Shown here in pieces: positions 19,393 through 27,463 of a stretch of 64,000 bases of DNA; the first letter of the stretch is position 1, and each line of letters starts with the position of its first letter. Both the position numbers and the translations under genes were made by a program. Source of the stretch: Bisbaumannia salifodinae (GTDB taxonomy: Bacteria; Pseudomonadota; Gammaproteobacteria; Pseudomonadales; Halomonadaceae); the NCBI RefSeq assembly GCF_039522585.1, contig NZ_BAAADR010000017.1; one strand, written 5' to 3'. Under the pieces are notes generated by a model that saw nothing but the letters and a program-made list of their open reading frames with translations, was not told the origin of the DNA and made no database searches.

Positions 19393-19602
19393 TCAGGGAG
19401 CGGTTTCCTTGGCGGCGCGGCGCTTGGCCACCGACTCCCCGGCCACGCCGAAGTGCTGGGTGGAGACATCGGAGAGCAGGATGCGCACGCTCTCCGGGGT
19501 GCAGTCGATGGAAGCCACGCAGGCCTCGGTGACCTTCTCGATCAGCGCCTCCTTCTGGGCGTCGCTGCGGCCTTCGATCAGTTGAATATTGACGATGGGC
19601 AT
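19393..19602 (-). CDS. 4-oxalocrotonate (2-hydroxymuconate) tautomerase family protein
   Basis: 69 residues. The tautomerase fold needs an N-terminal proline: the frame starts MPIVNIQLIEGRSD, giving Pro1 after Met removal, with the family Arg in VRILLSD. Start ATG at 19602 is behind AAGGA. Upstream codons in the frame are not homologous. Known role: keto-enol tautomerisation in aromatic meta-cleavage, though many paralogues have other roles. Its 3' part (19402-19463) is duplicated at 14248-14309 and its last two residues (AP) differ from the stranded tail (SGA), so the gene end appears to have been replaced when the cassette integrated. No meta-cleavage genes are nearby. Confidence 0.88.
   Translation of the reverse strand: MPIVNIQLIEGRSDAQKEALIEKVTEACVASIDCTPESVRILLSDVSTQHFGVAGESVAKRRAAKETAP
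19402..19463. repeat. Right copy of 62-bp direct repeat
   Basis: Lies inside the intact tautomerase gene and is identical to 14248-14309. With the left copy it frames 14310-19401. Confidence 0.9.
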
Positions 19603-19687
19603 GCTCGGAATCCTTTTGTGGAAATGATTTTCACAAACATGATTCCAGCTTCCTCGGTGGCTGTCAAAGCGACCGGGGGATAAGCGC

Positions 19688-19720
19688 AATAAAATGCCCG
19701 CTACCCTAGGGTAGCGGGCA
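19688..19720 (-). terminator. Terminator after the glycine-rich protein gene
   Basis: A perfect 26-base palindrome (19695-19720, half-site tgcccgctaccct). On the minus strand it is followed by TTTTATT. It lies 20 bases past the stop of the 19741-20118 gene. Confidence 0.85.
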
Positions 19721-19740
19721 CTCGTGCCGTGCTGGGCGGC

Positions 19741-20118
19741 TTAGTTGCGGCCGCCGGCACCGCCGCCGCCGGCACCACCGCCGGCACCACCGGCACCGCC
19801 ATTTCCAGAAGCACCGCCACCGGCACTGCCGGCACCGGACTCGCTACGGCCGTCGCTAGCACTCTCGGACACGGCCTGGCCGTCCACGCCGCCCTGGCTG
19901 ACCGCCTCATGGGCTGTCTCCAGGCCGAAGTCGGCCGCCTCGGGCATGGCCTCGTCCGTCAGGTGGCCCTCCAGGGTCTCGGCGGCCTGGTTGATGGCGG
20001 CGGGTTCGCTCTCTTCGACGACCACGTCATTGGTTGGCTGGGGCTCCTCTTCCTGGGCGGTGGCCAGCAGAGGTGTCAACAGCAGGGGGAGAGAGATCAG
20101 CAGTAATCGGAAGTGCAT
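19741..20118 (-). CDS. Small secreted glycine-rich protein of unknown function
   Basis: 125 residues from ATG at 20118. An upstream ATG at 20151 in frame is possible, but only the later start gives a clean signal peptide (MHFRLLLISLPLLLTPLLAT, cleavage after ATA). The middle, about residues 25-90, is acidic and Ala-rich (EEEPQPTNDVVVEESEPAA). The last 30 residues are nearly all Gly and Ala in GGAGG units and end in GRN. No family is recognised. It could be a flexible exported or surface protein. Flanked by its own terminator and a 190-bp upstream gap, so monocistronic. Confidence 0.65.
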   Translation of the reverse strand: MHFRLLLISLPLLLTPLLATAQEEEPQPTNDVVVEESEPAAINQAAETLEGHLTDEAMPEAADFGLETAHEAVSQGGVDGQAVSESASDGRSESGAGSAGGGASGNGGAGGAGGGAGGGGAGGRN

Positions 20119-20308
20119 AAGGAGTACCTTTTTCGGGAAGTCATCGATCATTCGGCACCAGGCCGAAAGGAAACCCCTCGAGTTCGGATCTGCGCCGTTC
20201 CTGCCCGATTTATGCGCCCGGGCTCCCTAAAGCATGGGGTGCCCCGGTGTCTCGGTCAATGCCTTGTTCGAGGAGGGCGCCCCGGCGGCGCCGGGGCGGG
20301 GAGCGAGG

Positions 20309-20860
20309 CTAGAACGCCTTGGCGGGGGTGCAGCAACTGACCAGCCGGCAGGGGGCCTTGCCGGCGTTGCGGAAGCGGTGGGGCACATTGGTATCGAAGT
20401 AGTAGGCCTCGCCGGGGCCCAGCACCCGGCTCTCGGCGCCCACGGTGATCTCGATCTCGCCCTCCAGCACCACCCCGGCCTCCTCGCCCTGGTGGGCGAT
20501 CATCTCGCGGCCGGTATCGGTGCCCGGCGGGTAGGTCTCGATCATAAAGGAGAGCGCCCGGGCCTCCCGGTTGGCCCCCACCAGCTTGAAGATCACCTCG
20601 CCGCTGCCCATGTCGGCCAGCTCGTCGGCGGAGTAGAAGACCTGGTCGCGGCTCTCCAGGTCCATGGTGAAGAAGTCGCCGACGCCCATGGGAATGGCGT
20701 CGAGGATCTTCTTCAGGGAGCTCACCGAGGGGCTTACCTTGCCCTGTTCGATCAGCGACAGGCTGGAGTGGGTGACCCCGCAGCGCTTGGCCAGCTCGCG
20801 CTGGGAGATGCCCCTGAGGTTGCGCAGGGCGCGCAGTCGCGCGCCGACATCGTCTGCCAT
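20309..20860 (-). CDS. puuR: PuuR-like cupin HTH regulator
   Basis: 183 residues, the length of E. coli PuuR (185). N-terminal XRE helix-turn-helix (LRALRNLRGISQRELAKRCG, then THSSLSLIEQGKVSPSVSSL, residues 8-48) and a C-terminal cupin domain with the metal/ligand segment HQGEEAGVVLEGEIEITVG and GPGEAYYFDTNVPHRF. Known PuuR represses the puu genes and is relieved by putrescine. It lies 53 bases behind gatB on the same strand, so it may be partly co-transcribed with gatCAB, and over 10 kb from the puuA/puuD control region it probably serves. It could instead regulate another amine pathway. Confidence 0.85.
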   Translation of the reverse strand: MADDVGARLRALRNLRGISQRELAKRCGVTHSSLSLIEQGKVSPSVSSLKKILDAIPMGVGDFFTMDLESRDQVFYSADELADMGSGEVIFKLVGANREARALSFMIETYPPGTDTGREMIAHQGEEAGVVLEGEIEITVGAESRVLGPGEAYYFDTNVPHRFRNAGKAPCRLVSCCTPAKAF

Positions 20861-20883
20861 GGGTCGTCCTCTGAAGTCGAAGG

Positions 20884-20904
20884 GGCGGGCCGCGGCGGCC
20901 CGCC
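20884..20904 (-). terminator. GC hairpin between gatB and puuR
   Basis: The 9-bp stem ggcgggccg/cggcccgcc (20884-20892 with 20896-20904) has no U tract on either side. A weak or partial terminator between gatB and puuR is possible. Confidence 0.35.
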
Positions 20905-20912
20905 TCCGCTGC

Positions 20913-22370
20913 TCAACACAGGGCGTCGAGCTTTTCCTTGAGCAGGGCGTTGACCTGCTGGGGGTTGGCGGTGCCCCGGGAAGCCTTCATCACCTGGCCG
21001 ACGAAGTAGCCGATCATCTTGCCGCGCTTGTCCGGCTCGGCGTCACGATACTGGGCCACCTGGGCGGGGCTGTCGGCGATCACCCGGTCGATCATCGCCT
21101 CGATGGCGCCGCTGTCGGTGACCTGCTTCAGCCCCTTGGCCTCGATAATGGCGTCCGCGGAGTCGCCCTCGCCATTCCACAGCGCCTGGAAGACCTGCTT
21201 GGCGGCCTTGCCGTTGATGGTGTCGTCGAGTACCCGAGCGATCAACTGGCCCAGCTGAGCGGCAGAGACCGGGCTGTCCTCGATGGCCAGGCCCTCGCGG
21301 TTCAGCGCCCCGGACAGCTCGCCCATCACCCAGTTGGCGGCGGGCTTGGCGTCGCCGCAGGCGTCCTTCACCGCCTCGAAGTACTCGGCCATCTCGCGGG
21401 TGGCGGAGAGCACGCTGGCGTCGTAGGCGGAGAGGCCGAGCTCGCTCTGGAAGCGCGCGCGCTTCTCGTCGGGCAGCTCCGGCAGGTTGTCGCGCAGGTG
21501 GTCGACGTAGGCCTGGTCGAGCACCACCGGCAGCAGGTCCGGGCAGGGGAAGTAACGGTAGTCGTTGGCCTCCTCCTTGGTGCGCATGCCGCGGGTCTCG
21601 TCGCGCTCCGGGTCATAGAGGCGGGTCTCCTGGACCACCCGGCCACCGTCCTCGATCAGCTCGATCTGGCGCTCCACCTCATAGGCGATGGCCCGCTCCA
21701 CGAAGCGGAAGGAGTTGACGTTCTTGATCTCGGCGCGGGTGCCGAACTCCGCCTGGCCCTTGGGGCGCACCGAGACGTTGACGTCGCAGCGCATCGAGCC
21801 CTCGGCCATATTGCCGTCGGAGATGCCCAGGTAGGTGACGATGGAGTGGATCGCCTTGAGGTAGGCCGCCGCTTCCTTGGCGCTACGCATATCCGGCTCG
21901 GAGACGATCTCCAGCAGCGGCGTGCCGGCCCGGTTGAGGTCGATGCCGGTCATGCCGTGGAAGTCCTCGTGGAGCGACTTGCCGGCGTCCTCCTCCAGGT
22001 GGGCGTGGTGCACCCGGATGCGCTTGGTGCCGCCGTCGTCGAGGGTGATCTCCACCTCGCCGGCGCCGACGATGGGGTGATACATCTGGCTGGTCTGGTA
22101 GCCCTTGGGCAGGTCCGGGTAGAAGTAGTTCTTGCGATCGAACACCGAGATCTCGGGGATCTCGGCATGGATCGCCAGGCCGAACTGCACCGCCATGGCC
22201 ACGGCGGCTTCGTTCAACACCGGCAGCACCCCGGGCAGGCCCAGGTCCACGGCGCAGGCCTGGGTGTTGGGCTCGGCGCCGAAGGCGGTGGAGGCGCCGG
22301 AGAAGATCTTCGACTTGGTGGCCAACTGAACGTGGACCTCCAGGCCGATCACGGTCTCCCATTCCATCAT
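20913..22370 (-). CDS. gatB: Asp-tRNA(Asn)/Glu-tRNA(Gln) amidotransferase subunit B
   Basis: 485 residues. The GatCAB complex converts mischarged Glu-tRNA(Gln) or Asp-tRNA(Asn) to the correct aminoacyl-tRNA. GatB holds the kinase and tRNA-binding part. Motifs: IGLEVHVQLATKSKIFSGAS at the N-terminus, DRKNYFYPDLPKGYQTSQ, a basic helical domain and the C-terminal YqeY-like tail (FVGQVMKASRGTANPQQVN). The start overlaps the gatA stop by a few bases, so the genes are translationally coupled. Met1 or Met2 may be the initiator. Confidence 0.97.
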   Translation of the reverse strand: MMEWETVIGLEVHVQLATKSKIFSGASTAFGAEPNTQACAVDLGLPGVLPVLNEAAVAMAVQFGLAIHAEIPEISVFDRKNYFYPDLPKGYQTSQMYHPIVGAGEVEITLDDGGTKRIRVHHAHLEEDAGKSLHEDFHGMTGIDLNRAGTPLLEIVSEPDMRSAKEAAAYLKAIHSIVTYLGISDGNMAEGSMRCDVNVSVRPKGQAEFGTRAEIKNVNSFRFVERAIAYEVERQIELIEDGGRVVQETRLYDPERDETRGMRTKEEANDYRYFPCPDLLPVVLDQAYVDHLRDNLPELPDEKRARFQSELGLSAYDASVLSATREMAEYFEAVKDACGDAKPAANWVMGELSGALNREGLAIEDSPVSAAQLGQLIARVLDDTINGKAAKQVFQALWNGEGDSADAIIEAKGLKQVTDSGAIEAMIDRVIADSPAQVAQYRDAEPDKRGKMIGYFVGQVMKASRGTANPQQVNALLKEKLDALC

Positions 22371-23827
22371 GCGGTCTCCTTGGCGAAATCGGGGCGGCGC
22401 AGGTGCCAGTCGCTGGCCTGCTGGAACTGGTGAGCCACGTTGAGCAGCTGGGCCTCGGCGAAGTGGCTGCCGAGGATCTGCAGGCCCACCGGACGGCGGC
22501 CGACGAAGCCCGCCGGCACGCTGATGCCGGGAATGCCCGCCAGGTTGATGGCGATGGTGTAGATGTCCTGCAGGTACATGGAGACCGGGTCCTTGTTGGC
22601 GCCCAGGTCGAAGGCCGGGGTGGGGGAGGCCGGCCCCATCAGCACGTCGACCTCCTCGAAGGCGTCCAGGAAGTCCTGGCGGATCAGCCGGCGCACCTGC
22701 TGGGCCTTGGTGTAGTAGGCGTCGAAGAAGCCCTCGGAGAGGGTGTGAGTGCCGATCAGGATGCGTCGCTTGACCTCCTCGCCGAAGCCCTCGGCGCGGG
22801 AGCGCTTGTAGAGATCGATCAGGTCCTGGGGGGCGTCGCAGCGGTGGCCGAAGCGCACGCCGTCGAAGCGCGATAGGTTGGAGGAGGCCTCCGCCGGGGC
22901 GATGACATAGTAGGCGGGGATCGCCAGGTGGGTATGCGGCAGGCTGACCTCGCGCACCGTGGCGCCCAGCGACTCGTAGACCCGGATGGCCGCCTGGACC
23001 GCTTCGGCCACCGCCGGATCCAGGCCCTCGCCGAAGTACTCCTTGGGCAGGCCGATCTTCAGCCCCGACAGGGAGTCGTCGAGGGTGGCGGTGTAGTCCG
23101 GCACGCCGCGGGCCACGCTGGTGGAGTCGCGTACGTCGTGGCCGGCGATGGCGCCCAGCAGCAGGGCGCAGTCTTCCGCGCTGCGGGCCATGGGGCCGGC
23201 CTGATCGAGGCTCGAGGCATAGGCGATCATGCCGTAGCGGGAGACCCGGCCATAGGTGGGCTTCAGGCCGGTGATGCCGCAGAAGGCCGCCGGCTGACGG
23301 ATCGAGCCGCCGGTATCGGTACCCAGCGCCGCCGGCACCAGGCCCGCGGCCACCGCGGCGGCGCTGCCGCCGGAAGAACCGCCGGGCACGGCGCCGAGGT
23401 CCCAGGGGTTCTTCACCGGGCCATAGAAGCTGTTCTCGTTGGAGGAGCCCATGGCGAACTCGTCCATATTGGTCTTGCCGAGGCTCACCGTGCCGGCGGC
23501 CTTGAGCTTCTCCACCAGGGTGGCGTCGTAGGGCGCCTCGAAGTTGTCGAGCATCTTCGAGCCGCAGGAGGTCTTGACGCCCTGGGTGCAGAAGATGTCC
23601 TTGAGCGCCAGGGGCAGGCCGGTGAGCGGGCCCGCCTCACCCTTGGCGCGGGCGGCGTCGGCGGCGTCGGCGGCGGCCAGCGCCTGCTCGGCGGTGACGC
23701 TGATAAAGCTGTTGAGCTCGCCGTCGAGGCGATCGATGCGCCCGAGCAGCGCCTGGGTCAGCTCGCGGCTTGAGAACTCGCCGGCCTCCAGGGAGGCGGC
23801 CAGTTCGCGGAGGGTCTTGTCATGCAT
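22367..23827 (-). CDS. gatA: Asp-tRNA(Asn)/Glu-tRNA(Gln) amidotransferase subunit A
   Basis: 486-residue amidase subunit that supplies ammonia from glutamine. The amidase-signature catalytic triad is visible: Lys in LALKDIFCTQG, the cis-Ser in PGGSSGGSAAAVAAG and the nucleophile Ser in LGTDTGGSIRQPAAFCG. The start MHDKTLRELAAS (ATG at 23827) matches the usual family start. A longer frame to 23875 overlaps gatC and is less likely. Middle gene of the gatC-gatA-gatB operon. Confidence 0.96.
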   Translation of the reverse strand: MHDKTLRELAASLEAGEFSSRELTQALLGRIDRLDGELNSFISVTAEQALAAADAADAARAKGEAGPLTGLPLALKDIFCTQGVKTSCGSKMLDNFEAPYDATLVEKLKAAGTVSLGKTNMDEFAMGSSNENSFYGPVKNPWDLGAVPGGSSGGSAAAVAAGLVPAALGTDTGGSIRQPAAFCGITGLKPTYGRVSRYGMIAYASSLDQAGPMARSAEDCALLLGAIAGHDVRDSTSVARGVPDYTATLDDSLSGLKIGLPKEYFGEGLDPAVAEAVQAAIRVYESLGATVREVSLPHTHLAIPAYYVIAPAEASSNLSRFDGVRFGHRCDAPQDLIDLYKRSRAEGFGEEVKRRILIGTHTLSEGFFDAYYTKAQQVRRLIRQDFLDAFEEVDVLMGPASPTPAFDLGANKDPVSMYLQDIYTIAINLAGIPGISVPAGFVGRRPVGLQILGSHFAEAQLLNVAHQFQQASDWHLRRPDFAKETA

Positions 23828-23871
23828 CGGGTGAGTGTCTCCGGGTCGGGACAGGGTAACGTCGGGCGCGA

Positions 23872-24159
23872 TCACTCGACCACGCGGGGCACCAGGTAGA
23901 GGCCGTTCTCCACCGCCGGGGCACAGCGCTGGAAGGTCTCGCGCCGGTCGACTTCGGTGACCTCGTCGGCGCGCAGCCGCTGGGTGGCGTCCAGGGGGTG
24001 AGCCAGGGGGGCGACCCCCGTGGTATCGATGCCCTGGAGCTGGTCGACCATCGCCAGGATATTGCTCAGGTCGTCCAGGTAGCGGTCGGCGTCCGCGTCA
24101 TCCAGCGCCAGGCGTGCCAGATGCGCCGCGCGCTGCACATGGGTCTGTTCAAGCGCCAT
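23872..24159 (-). CDS. gatC: Asp-tRNA(Asn)/Glu-tRNA(Gln) amidotransferase subunit C
   Basis: 95 residues, the normal size. GatC stabilises and positions GatA and GatB. A helical N-terminal part (VQRAAHLARLALDDADADRYLDDLSNIL) is followed by an extended arm (LQGIDTTGVAPLAHPLDA). First gene of the operon. ATG at 24159 follows AAGGAATTC. Divergent from mreB. Confidence 0.95.
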   Translation of the reverse strand: MALEQTHVQRAAHLARLALDDADADRYLDDLSNILAMVDQLQGIDTTGVAPLAHPLDATQRLRADEVTEVDRRETFQRCAPAVENGLYLVPRVVE

Positions 24160-24361
24160 GATCGGAATTCCTTAACAGGATGAACATCGACCGACAGGCT
24201 GCCACGGGGCGAGGCCCATCGGTACGGGGAAAATAACGCCAAAAGGTACCATATCTTGGCCCGGCTGGCAGGCGTTGTCGCTTGCCGCTTCCGGGTGGCG
24301 ATGATACCGTTTGCCTCCGCACAGGGTTCCGGTTCCGGTCTGCACTAGGTGAAAGACTTTC
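24160..24361. promoter_or_regulatory. Divergent region gatC/mreB
   Basis: 202 bp separate divergent start codons and must hold both promoters. The only recognisable point is the ribosome site before mreB (AGGTG near 24347). No promoter boxes are assigned. Confidence 0.4.
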
Positions 24362-25399
24362 ATGTTTAAACGTTTAAGGGGGTTGTTCTCCAGCGATCTG
24401 TCCATCGACCTGGGAACGGCCAATACGCTGATCTATGTCCGTGGACGGGGCATCGTGCTGGATGAACCGTCGGTGGTGGCGATTCGCCAGGCCGGCAATA
24501 TGCGCAGCGTGGCTGCGGTGGGGTCGGATGCCAAGCGCATGCTGGGCCGCACCCCGGGTAACATCACCGCCATCCGGCCGATGAAGGATGGCGTGATCGC
24601 CGACTTCACCGTGACCGAACAGATGCTCCAGCACTTTATCCGCAAGGTGCATCAGAGCACCTTCCTGACTCCCAGCCCGCGGGTGCTGGTCTGCGTGCCC
24701 TGCATGTCGACCCAGGTCGAGCGTCGCGCCATCAAGGAGTCCGCCGAGGGCGCCGGGGCTCGCGAGGTGTTCCTGATCGAGGAACCCATGGCGGCGGCCA
24801 TCGGCGCCGGCCTGCCGGTGGAGGAGGCCCAGGGCTCCATGGTGGTGGATATCGGTGGCGGCACCAGCGAGATCGCCATCATCTCGCTCAATGGCGTGGT
24901 CTATTCCGAGTCGATCCGCGTCGGCGGCGACCGCTTCGATGAGGCTATCATCGCCTATGTGCGCCGTCACTATGGCAGCCTGATCGGCGAGGCCACCGCC
25001 GAGCGCATCAAGCAGGAGATCGGCTGTGCCTATCCCGGCGGCGAGCTGCGCGAGATCGACGTGCGCGGCCGCAACCTGGCCGAGGGCATTCCGCGCAGCT
25101 TCACCCTCAACTCCCACGAGATCCTCGACGCCCTCCAGGAGACGCTCTCCTCGATCGTCACCGCGGTGAAGAGCGCCCTGGAGCAGTCGCCCCCGGAGCT
25201 GGCCTCGGATATCGCCGAGCGTGGCCTGGTATTGACCGGCGGTGGGGCCCTGCTGCGCGATCTGGACAAGCTGATTCAGGAAGAGACTGGCCTGCCGGTG
25301 ATCGTCGCCGAGGACCCGCTGACCTGCGTGGCCCGCGGTGGCGGCAAGGCGTTGGAGATGATCGACCAGCATACCTTCGAGCTGCTTTCCAGCGACTGA
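24362..25399 (+). CDS. mreB: Rod-shape determining actin homologue MreB
   Basis: 345 residues. A cytoskeletal ATPase that directs lateral wall synthesis. Actin-fold motifs: phosphate-1 loop LSIDLGTANTLIYVRG, connect-1 (VCVPCMSTQVERRAIKES), phosphate-2 VVDIGGGTSEIAI and the adenosine loop GLVLTGGGALLRDL. The N-terminal amphipathic MFKRLRGLF binds the membrane. First of mreB-mreC-mreD. Confidence 0.98.
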   Translation: MFKRLRGLFSSDLSIDLGTANTLIYVRGRGIVLDEPSVVAIRQAGNMRSVAAVGSDAKRMLGRTPGNITAIRPMKDGVIADFTVTEQMLQHFIRKVHQSTFLTPSPRVLVCVPCMSTQVERRAIKESAEGAGAREVFLIEEPMAAAIGAGLPVEEAQGSMVVDIGGGTSEIAIISLNGVVYSESIRVGGDRFDEAIIAYVRRHYGSLIGEATAERIKQEIGCAYPGGELREIDVRGRNLAEGIPRSFTLNSHEILDALQETLSSIVTAVKSALEQSPPELASDIAERGLVLTGGGALLRDLDKLIQEETGLPVIVAEDPLTCVARGGGKALEMIDQHTFELLSSD

Positions 25400-25433
25400 T
25401 TTCCGGGCCGGGCTGACTTCGGGGAGAACGCCT

Positions 25434-26333
25434 ATCAAACCGTTGTTCTCGCACGGTGCGGTGCCCGGCTATCGCATGCTGCTGTGTGCGATAGCCGCAC
25501 TCGGCCTGATGTTTGCGGAACACCGCTTCACGCGCATGGACGAGGTGCGTGCCCAGCTTACCACCGTGGTGGCGCCCATCCAGTGGATGGTCAGCCTGCC
25601 CAGCGGCGTGCTCACCTGGGGGGCCCTGGCGCTCTCCGATCAGCGAGCCCTGGTGGAGGAGAATCGGCGCCTGCGCGAGCAGTTGCTGACCCTCTCCCAG
25701 CGTGCCCAGCAGATGGCCCACCTCACCGCCGAGAACGTGCGCCTGCGCGAGTTGCTGCAGGCGGCGCGGCGGGATGACATGGCCTATATCACCGCCGAGC
25801 TGCTTTCCCTGGACTCCGATCCCTTCACCCACCAGATGGTCATCGATCGCGGTCGTCGCGATGGCGCCTATGTGGGCCAGCCGGTGATGGATGCCTCGGG
25901 GCTGGTGGGCCAGATCACCGCGGTCTCTGCCTACTCCAGCCGGGTGTTGATGATCAATGACGCCAGCCATGCGTTGCCGGTGCAGGTGACTCGCAATGGT
26001 CTGCGCTTCGTGGTCCAGGGCACCGGTCATTATGAGCGCCTGAACGTGATGCATGTGCCGGATACCGCCGATATCCGGGTCGGCGACCGGTTGCTCACCT
26101 CCGGGCTGGCGGGGCGCTTCCCCCAGGGCTATCCGGTGGGGCGGGTGGTGTCGGTGGAGCACGACCCCGGCGAGCCCTTCGCCCGGGTCATCGCCGAGCC
26201 CTCGGCACAGCTGCAGCGTTCGCGCCACTTCCTGCTGCTGTTTCCTCCCCCGCCGCCGGAGCCGCGTCCGGGGGAGGCGCTATGGGATGAATCCTTTACC
26301 GTCGTCGAACCGCCACAGGAGCTGCAACGCTGA
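25434..26333 (+). CDS. mreC: Rod-shape determining protein MreC, apparent AUC start
   Basis: About 299 residues. Membrane-anchored periplasmic protein linking MreB to the elongasome. One N-terminal helix (MLLCAIAALGLMFAEH), a coiled coil near residues 70-110 (VEENRRLREQLLTLSQRAQQ) and a beta-barrel periplasmic domain (DRGRRDGAYVGQPVMDASGL). The start is peculiar. MreC proteins begin M-K-P-x-F-S. The matching codons here are ATC AAA CCG TTG TTC TCG (25434-25451), and GGGGAG at 25421-25426 lies 7 bases before ATC. The first conventional start, TTG at 25443, is 16 bases from that site and would lose the conserved Lys-Pro. So I annotate an AUC start, with a sequencing error as the alternative. 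Confidence 0.88.
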   Translation: MKPLFSHGAVPGYRMLLCAIAALGLMFAEHRFTRMDEVRAQLTTVVAPIQWMVSLPSGVLTWGALALSDQRALVEENRRLREQLLTLSQRAQQMAHLTAENVRLRELLQAARRDDMAYITAELLSLDSDPFTHQMVIDRGRRDGAYVGQPVMDASGLVGQITAVSAYSSRVLMINDASHALPVQVTRNGLRFVVQGTGHYERLNVMHVPDTADIRVGDRLLTSGLAGRFPQGYPVGRVVSVEHDPGEPFARVIAEPSAQLQRSRHFLLLFPPPPPEPRPGEALWDESFTVVEPPQELQR

Positions 26334-26821
26334 TGGGTGCCCTGGGAGTCCGAGGTCTGCTACTGGTCTGGATCAGCCTGCTGCTGGCCCTGTGCCTGCA
26401 GGTGATGCCACTGCCCGATGGCTGGCTGATCTGGCGTCCCGACTGGCTGGGCCTGATGCTGGTCTACTGGTGCGTCGCGGCGCCTCACCGCGTCGGGGTA
26501 TTGCACGGTTTCGTGCTGGGGCTGCTGCTGGATCTGATCGAGGGGGCGCCGCTGGGGCAGAATGCCCTGGTGTTCTCGCTGCTGGCCTTCCTCTGCGCCC
26601 TGGTCTATCAGCGCATGCGCGCCTACTCCCTGGTGCAGCAGGCGGTCCTGGTCTTCGTCCTGCTGGGGCTGGTGCAGCTGGTGCGGCAGTGGCTCAATAC
26701 CCTGTTCGGCCCCTTCTCTATCCATCTCGCCTTCCTGCTGTCGTCGTTGATCGGCGCCCTGCTGTGGCCCTGGCTCTTTACCATGCTGCAGGCGCTGCGA
26801 CGCCGCTTCGCCCTCGGCTGA
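26333..26821 (+). CDS. mreD: Rod-shape determining protein MreD
   Basis: 162 residues, five or six membrane helices. Inner-membrane partner of MreC in the elongasome. The family stretch GWLIWRPDWLGLMLVYWCVA and the central GFVLGLLLDLIEGAPLGQNAL are clear. Its ATG overlaps the mreC stop (TGATG at 26331-26335). A 12-base gap separates it from maf, so it lies in one operon with the genes downstream. Confidence 0.95.
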   Translation: MGALGVRGLLLVWISLLLALCLQVMPLPDGWLIWRPDWLGLMLVYWCVAAPHRVGVLHGFVLGLLLDLIEGAPLGQNALVFSLLAFLCALVYQRMRAYSLVQQAVLVFVLLGLVQLVRQWLNTLFGPFSIHLAFLLSSLIGALLWPWLFTMLQALRRRFALG

Positions 26822-26833
26822 ATCGGAGTCCTT

Positions 26834-27433
26834 ATGCCCGCCTCCCTGATCCTTGCCTCGGCCTCGCCGCGGCGCCGCGAGCTCCTGGCCTCCATCGGCG
26901 TCGCGTCGCTGGTGCGCCCGGTGGATATCGACGAGACCCCGGCTCCCGAGGAGGCGCCCCTGGCCCATGTGACCCGCCTGGCCCGGGAGAAGGCCCTGGC
27001 CGGCGCCGCGGGGGCCGCTACGGACCAGGCGGTGCTGGGCGCCGATACCGTGGTGGTGCTGGGCGAGCGGATCCTCGGCAAGCCCCGGGACAAGGCGGAT
27101 GGCCTGGCCATGCTGGCGGCACTCTCCGGCGGCGAGCATCGGGTGATTACCGCGGTGGCGGTGAATGGCCCGGCGGGCCTGCTGGAGGCCGCGGTCACCA
27201 CCCGGGTATGGATGCGCGAGATCTCGAGCCGCGAGGCCGAGGCCTACTGGGCCAGCGGCGAGCCCGCCGACAAGGCCGGTGGCTATGCCATCCAGGGGCT
27301 GGCGTCGATCTTCGTCATGCACCTGGAGGGCAGCTACTCCGCCGTGGTGGGGCTGCCGCTCCATGAGAGCGCCGAGCTGCTGCGCCGCCAGGGCCTCCCC
27401 CTTTGGTCGGGGGGCTTGCCCCCTATGGCATAA
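26834..27433 (+). CDS. maf: Maf-like nucleotide pyrophosphatase (YhdE type)
   Basis: 199 residues. The house-cleaning Maf family hydrolyses dTTP, UTP and modified nucleotides to monophosphates. Motifs: LILASASPRRRELLASIGV (substrate loop), VLGADTVVVLGERILGKP with the catalytic Asp, and GGYAIQGLASIFVMHLEGSY. The RRE at the N-terminus is typical of the dTTP/UTP subgroup. mreBCD-maf-rng is the standard order in gammaproteobacteria. Confidence 0.94.
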   Translation: MPASLILASASPRRRELLASIGVASLVRPVDIDETPAPEEAPLAHVTRLAREKALAGAAGAATDQAVLGADTVVVLGERILGKPRDKADGLAMLAALSGGEHRVITAVAVNGPAGLLEAAVTTRVWMREISSREAEAYWASGEPADKAGGYAIQGLASIFVMHLEGSYSAVVGLPLHESAELLRRQGLPLWSGGLPPMA

Positions 27434-27463
27434 TGCCTTCATGCCAACGACAAGGAATCCCGC

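Noticed and set aside
14310..19401. A prophage or transposon
   Set aside because: No integrase, transposase or phage gene lies between the repeats. Only catabolic genes and a regulator are present.
19780..19870. A coding or CRISPR-like repeat in the GGC/GCC-rich stretch
   Set aside because: It is the Gly/Ala tail of a protein. Units are 3-9 bases and there are no spacers.
25443..25445. TTG as the mreC start codon
   Set aside because: It is 16 bases from the only good ribosome site and would remove the conserved Lys-Pro at the family start. AUC at 25434 fits better.
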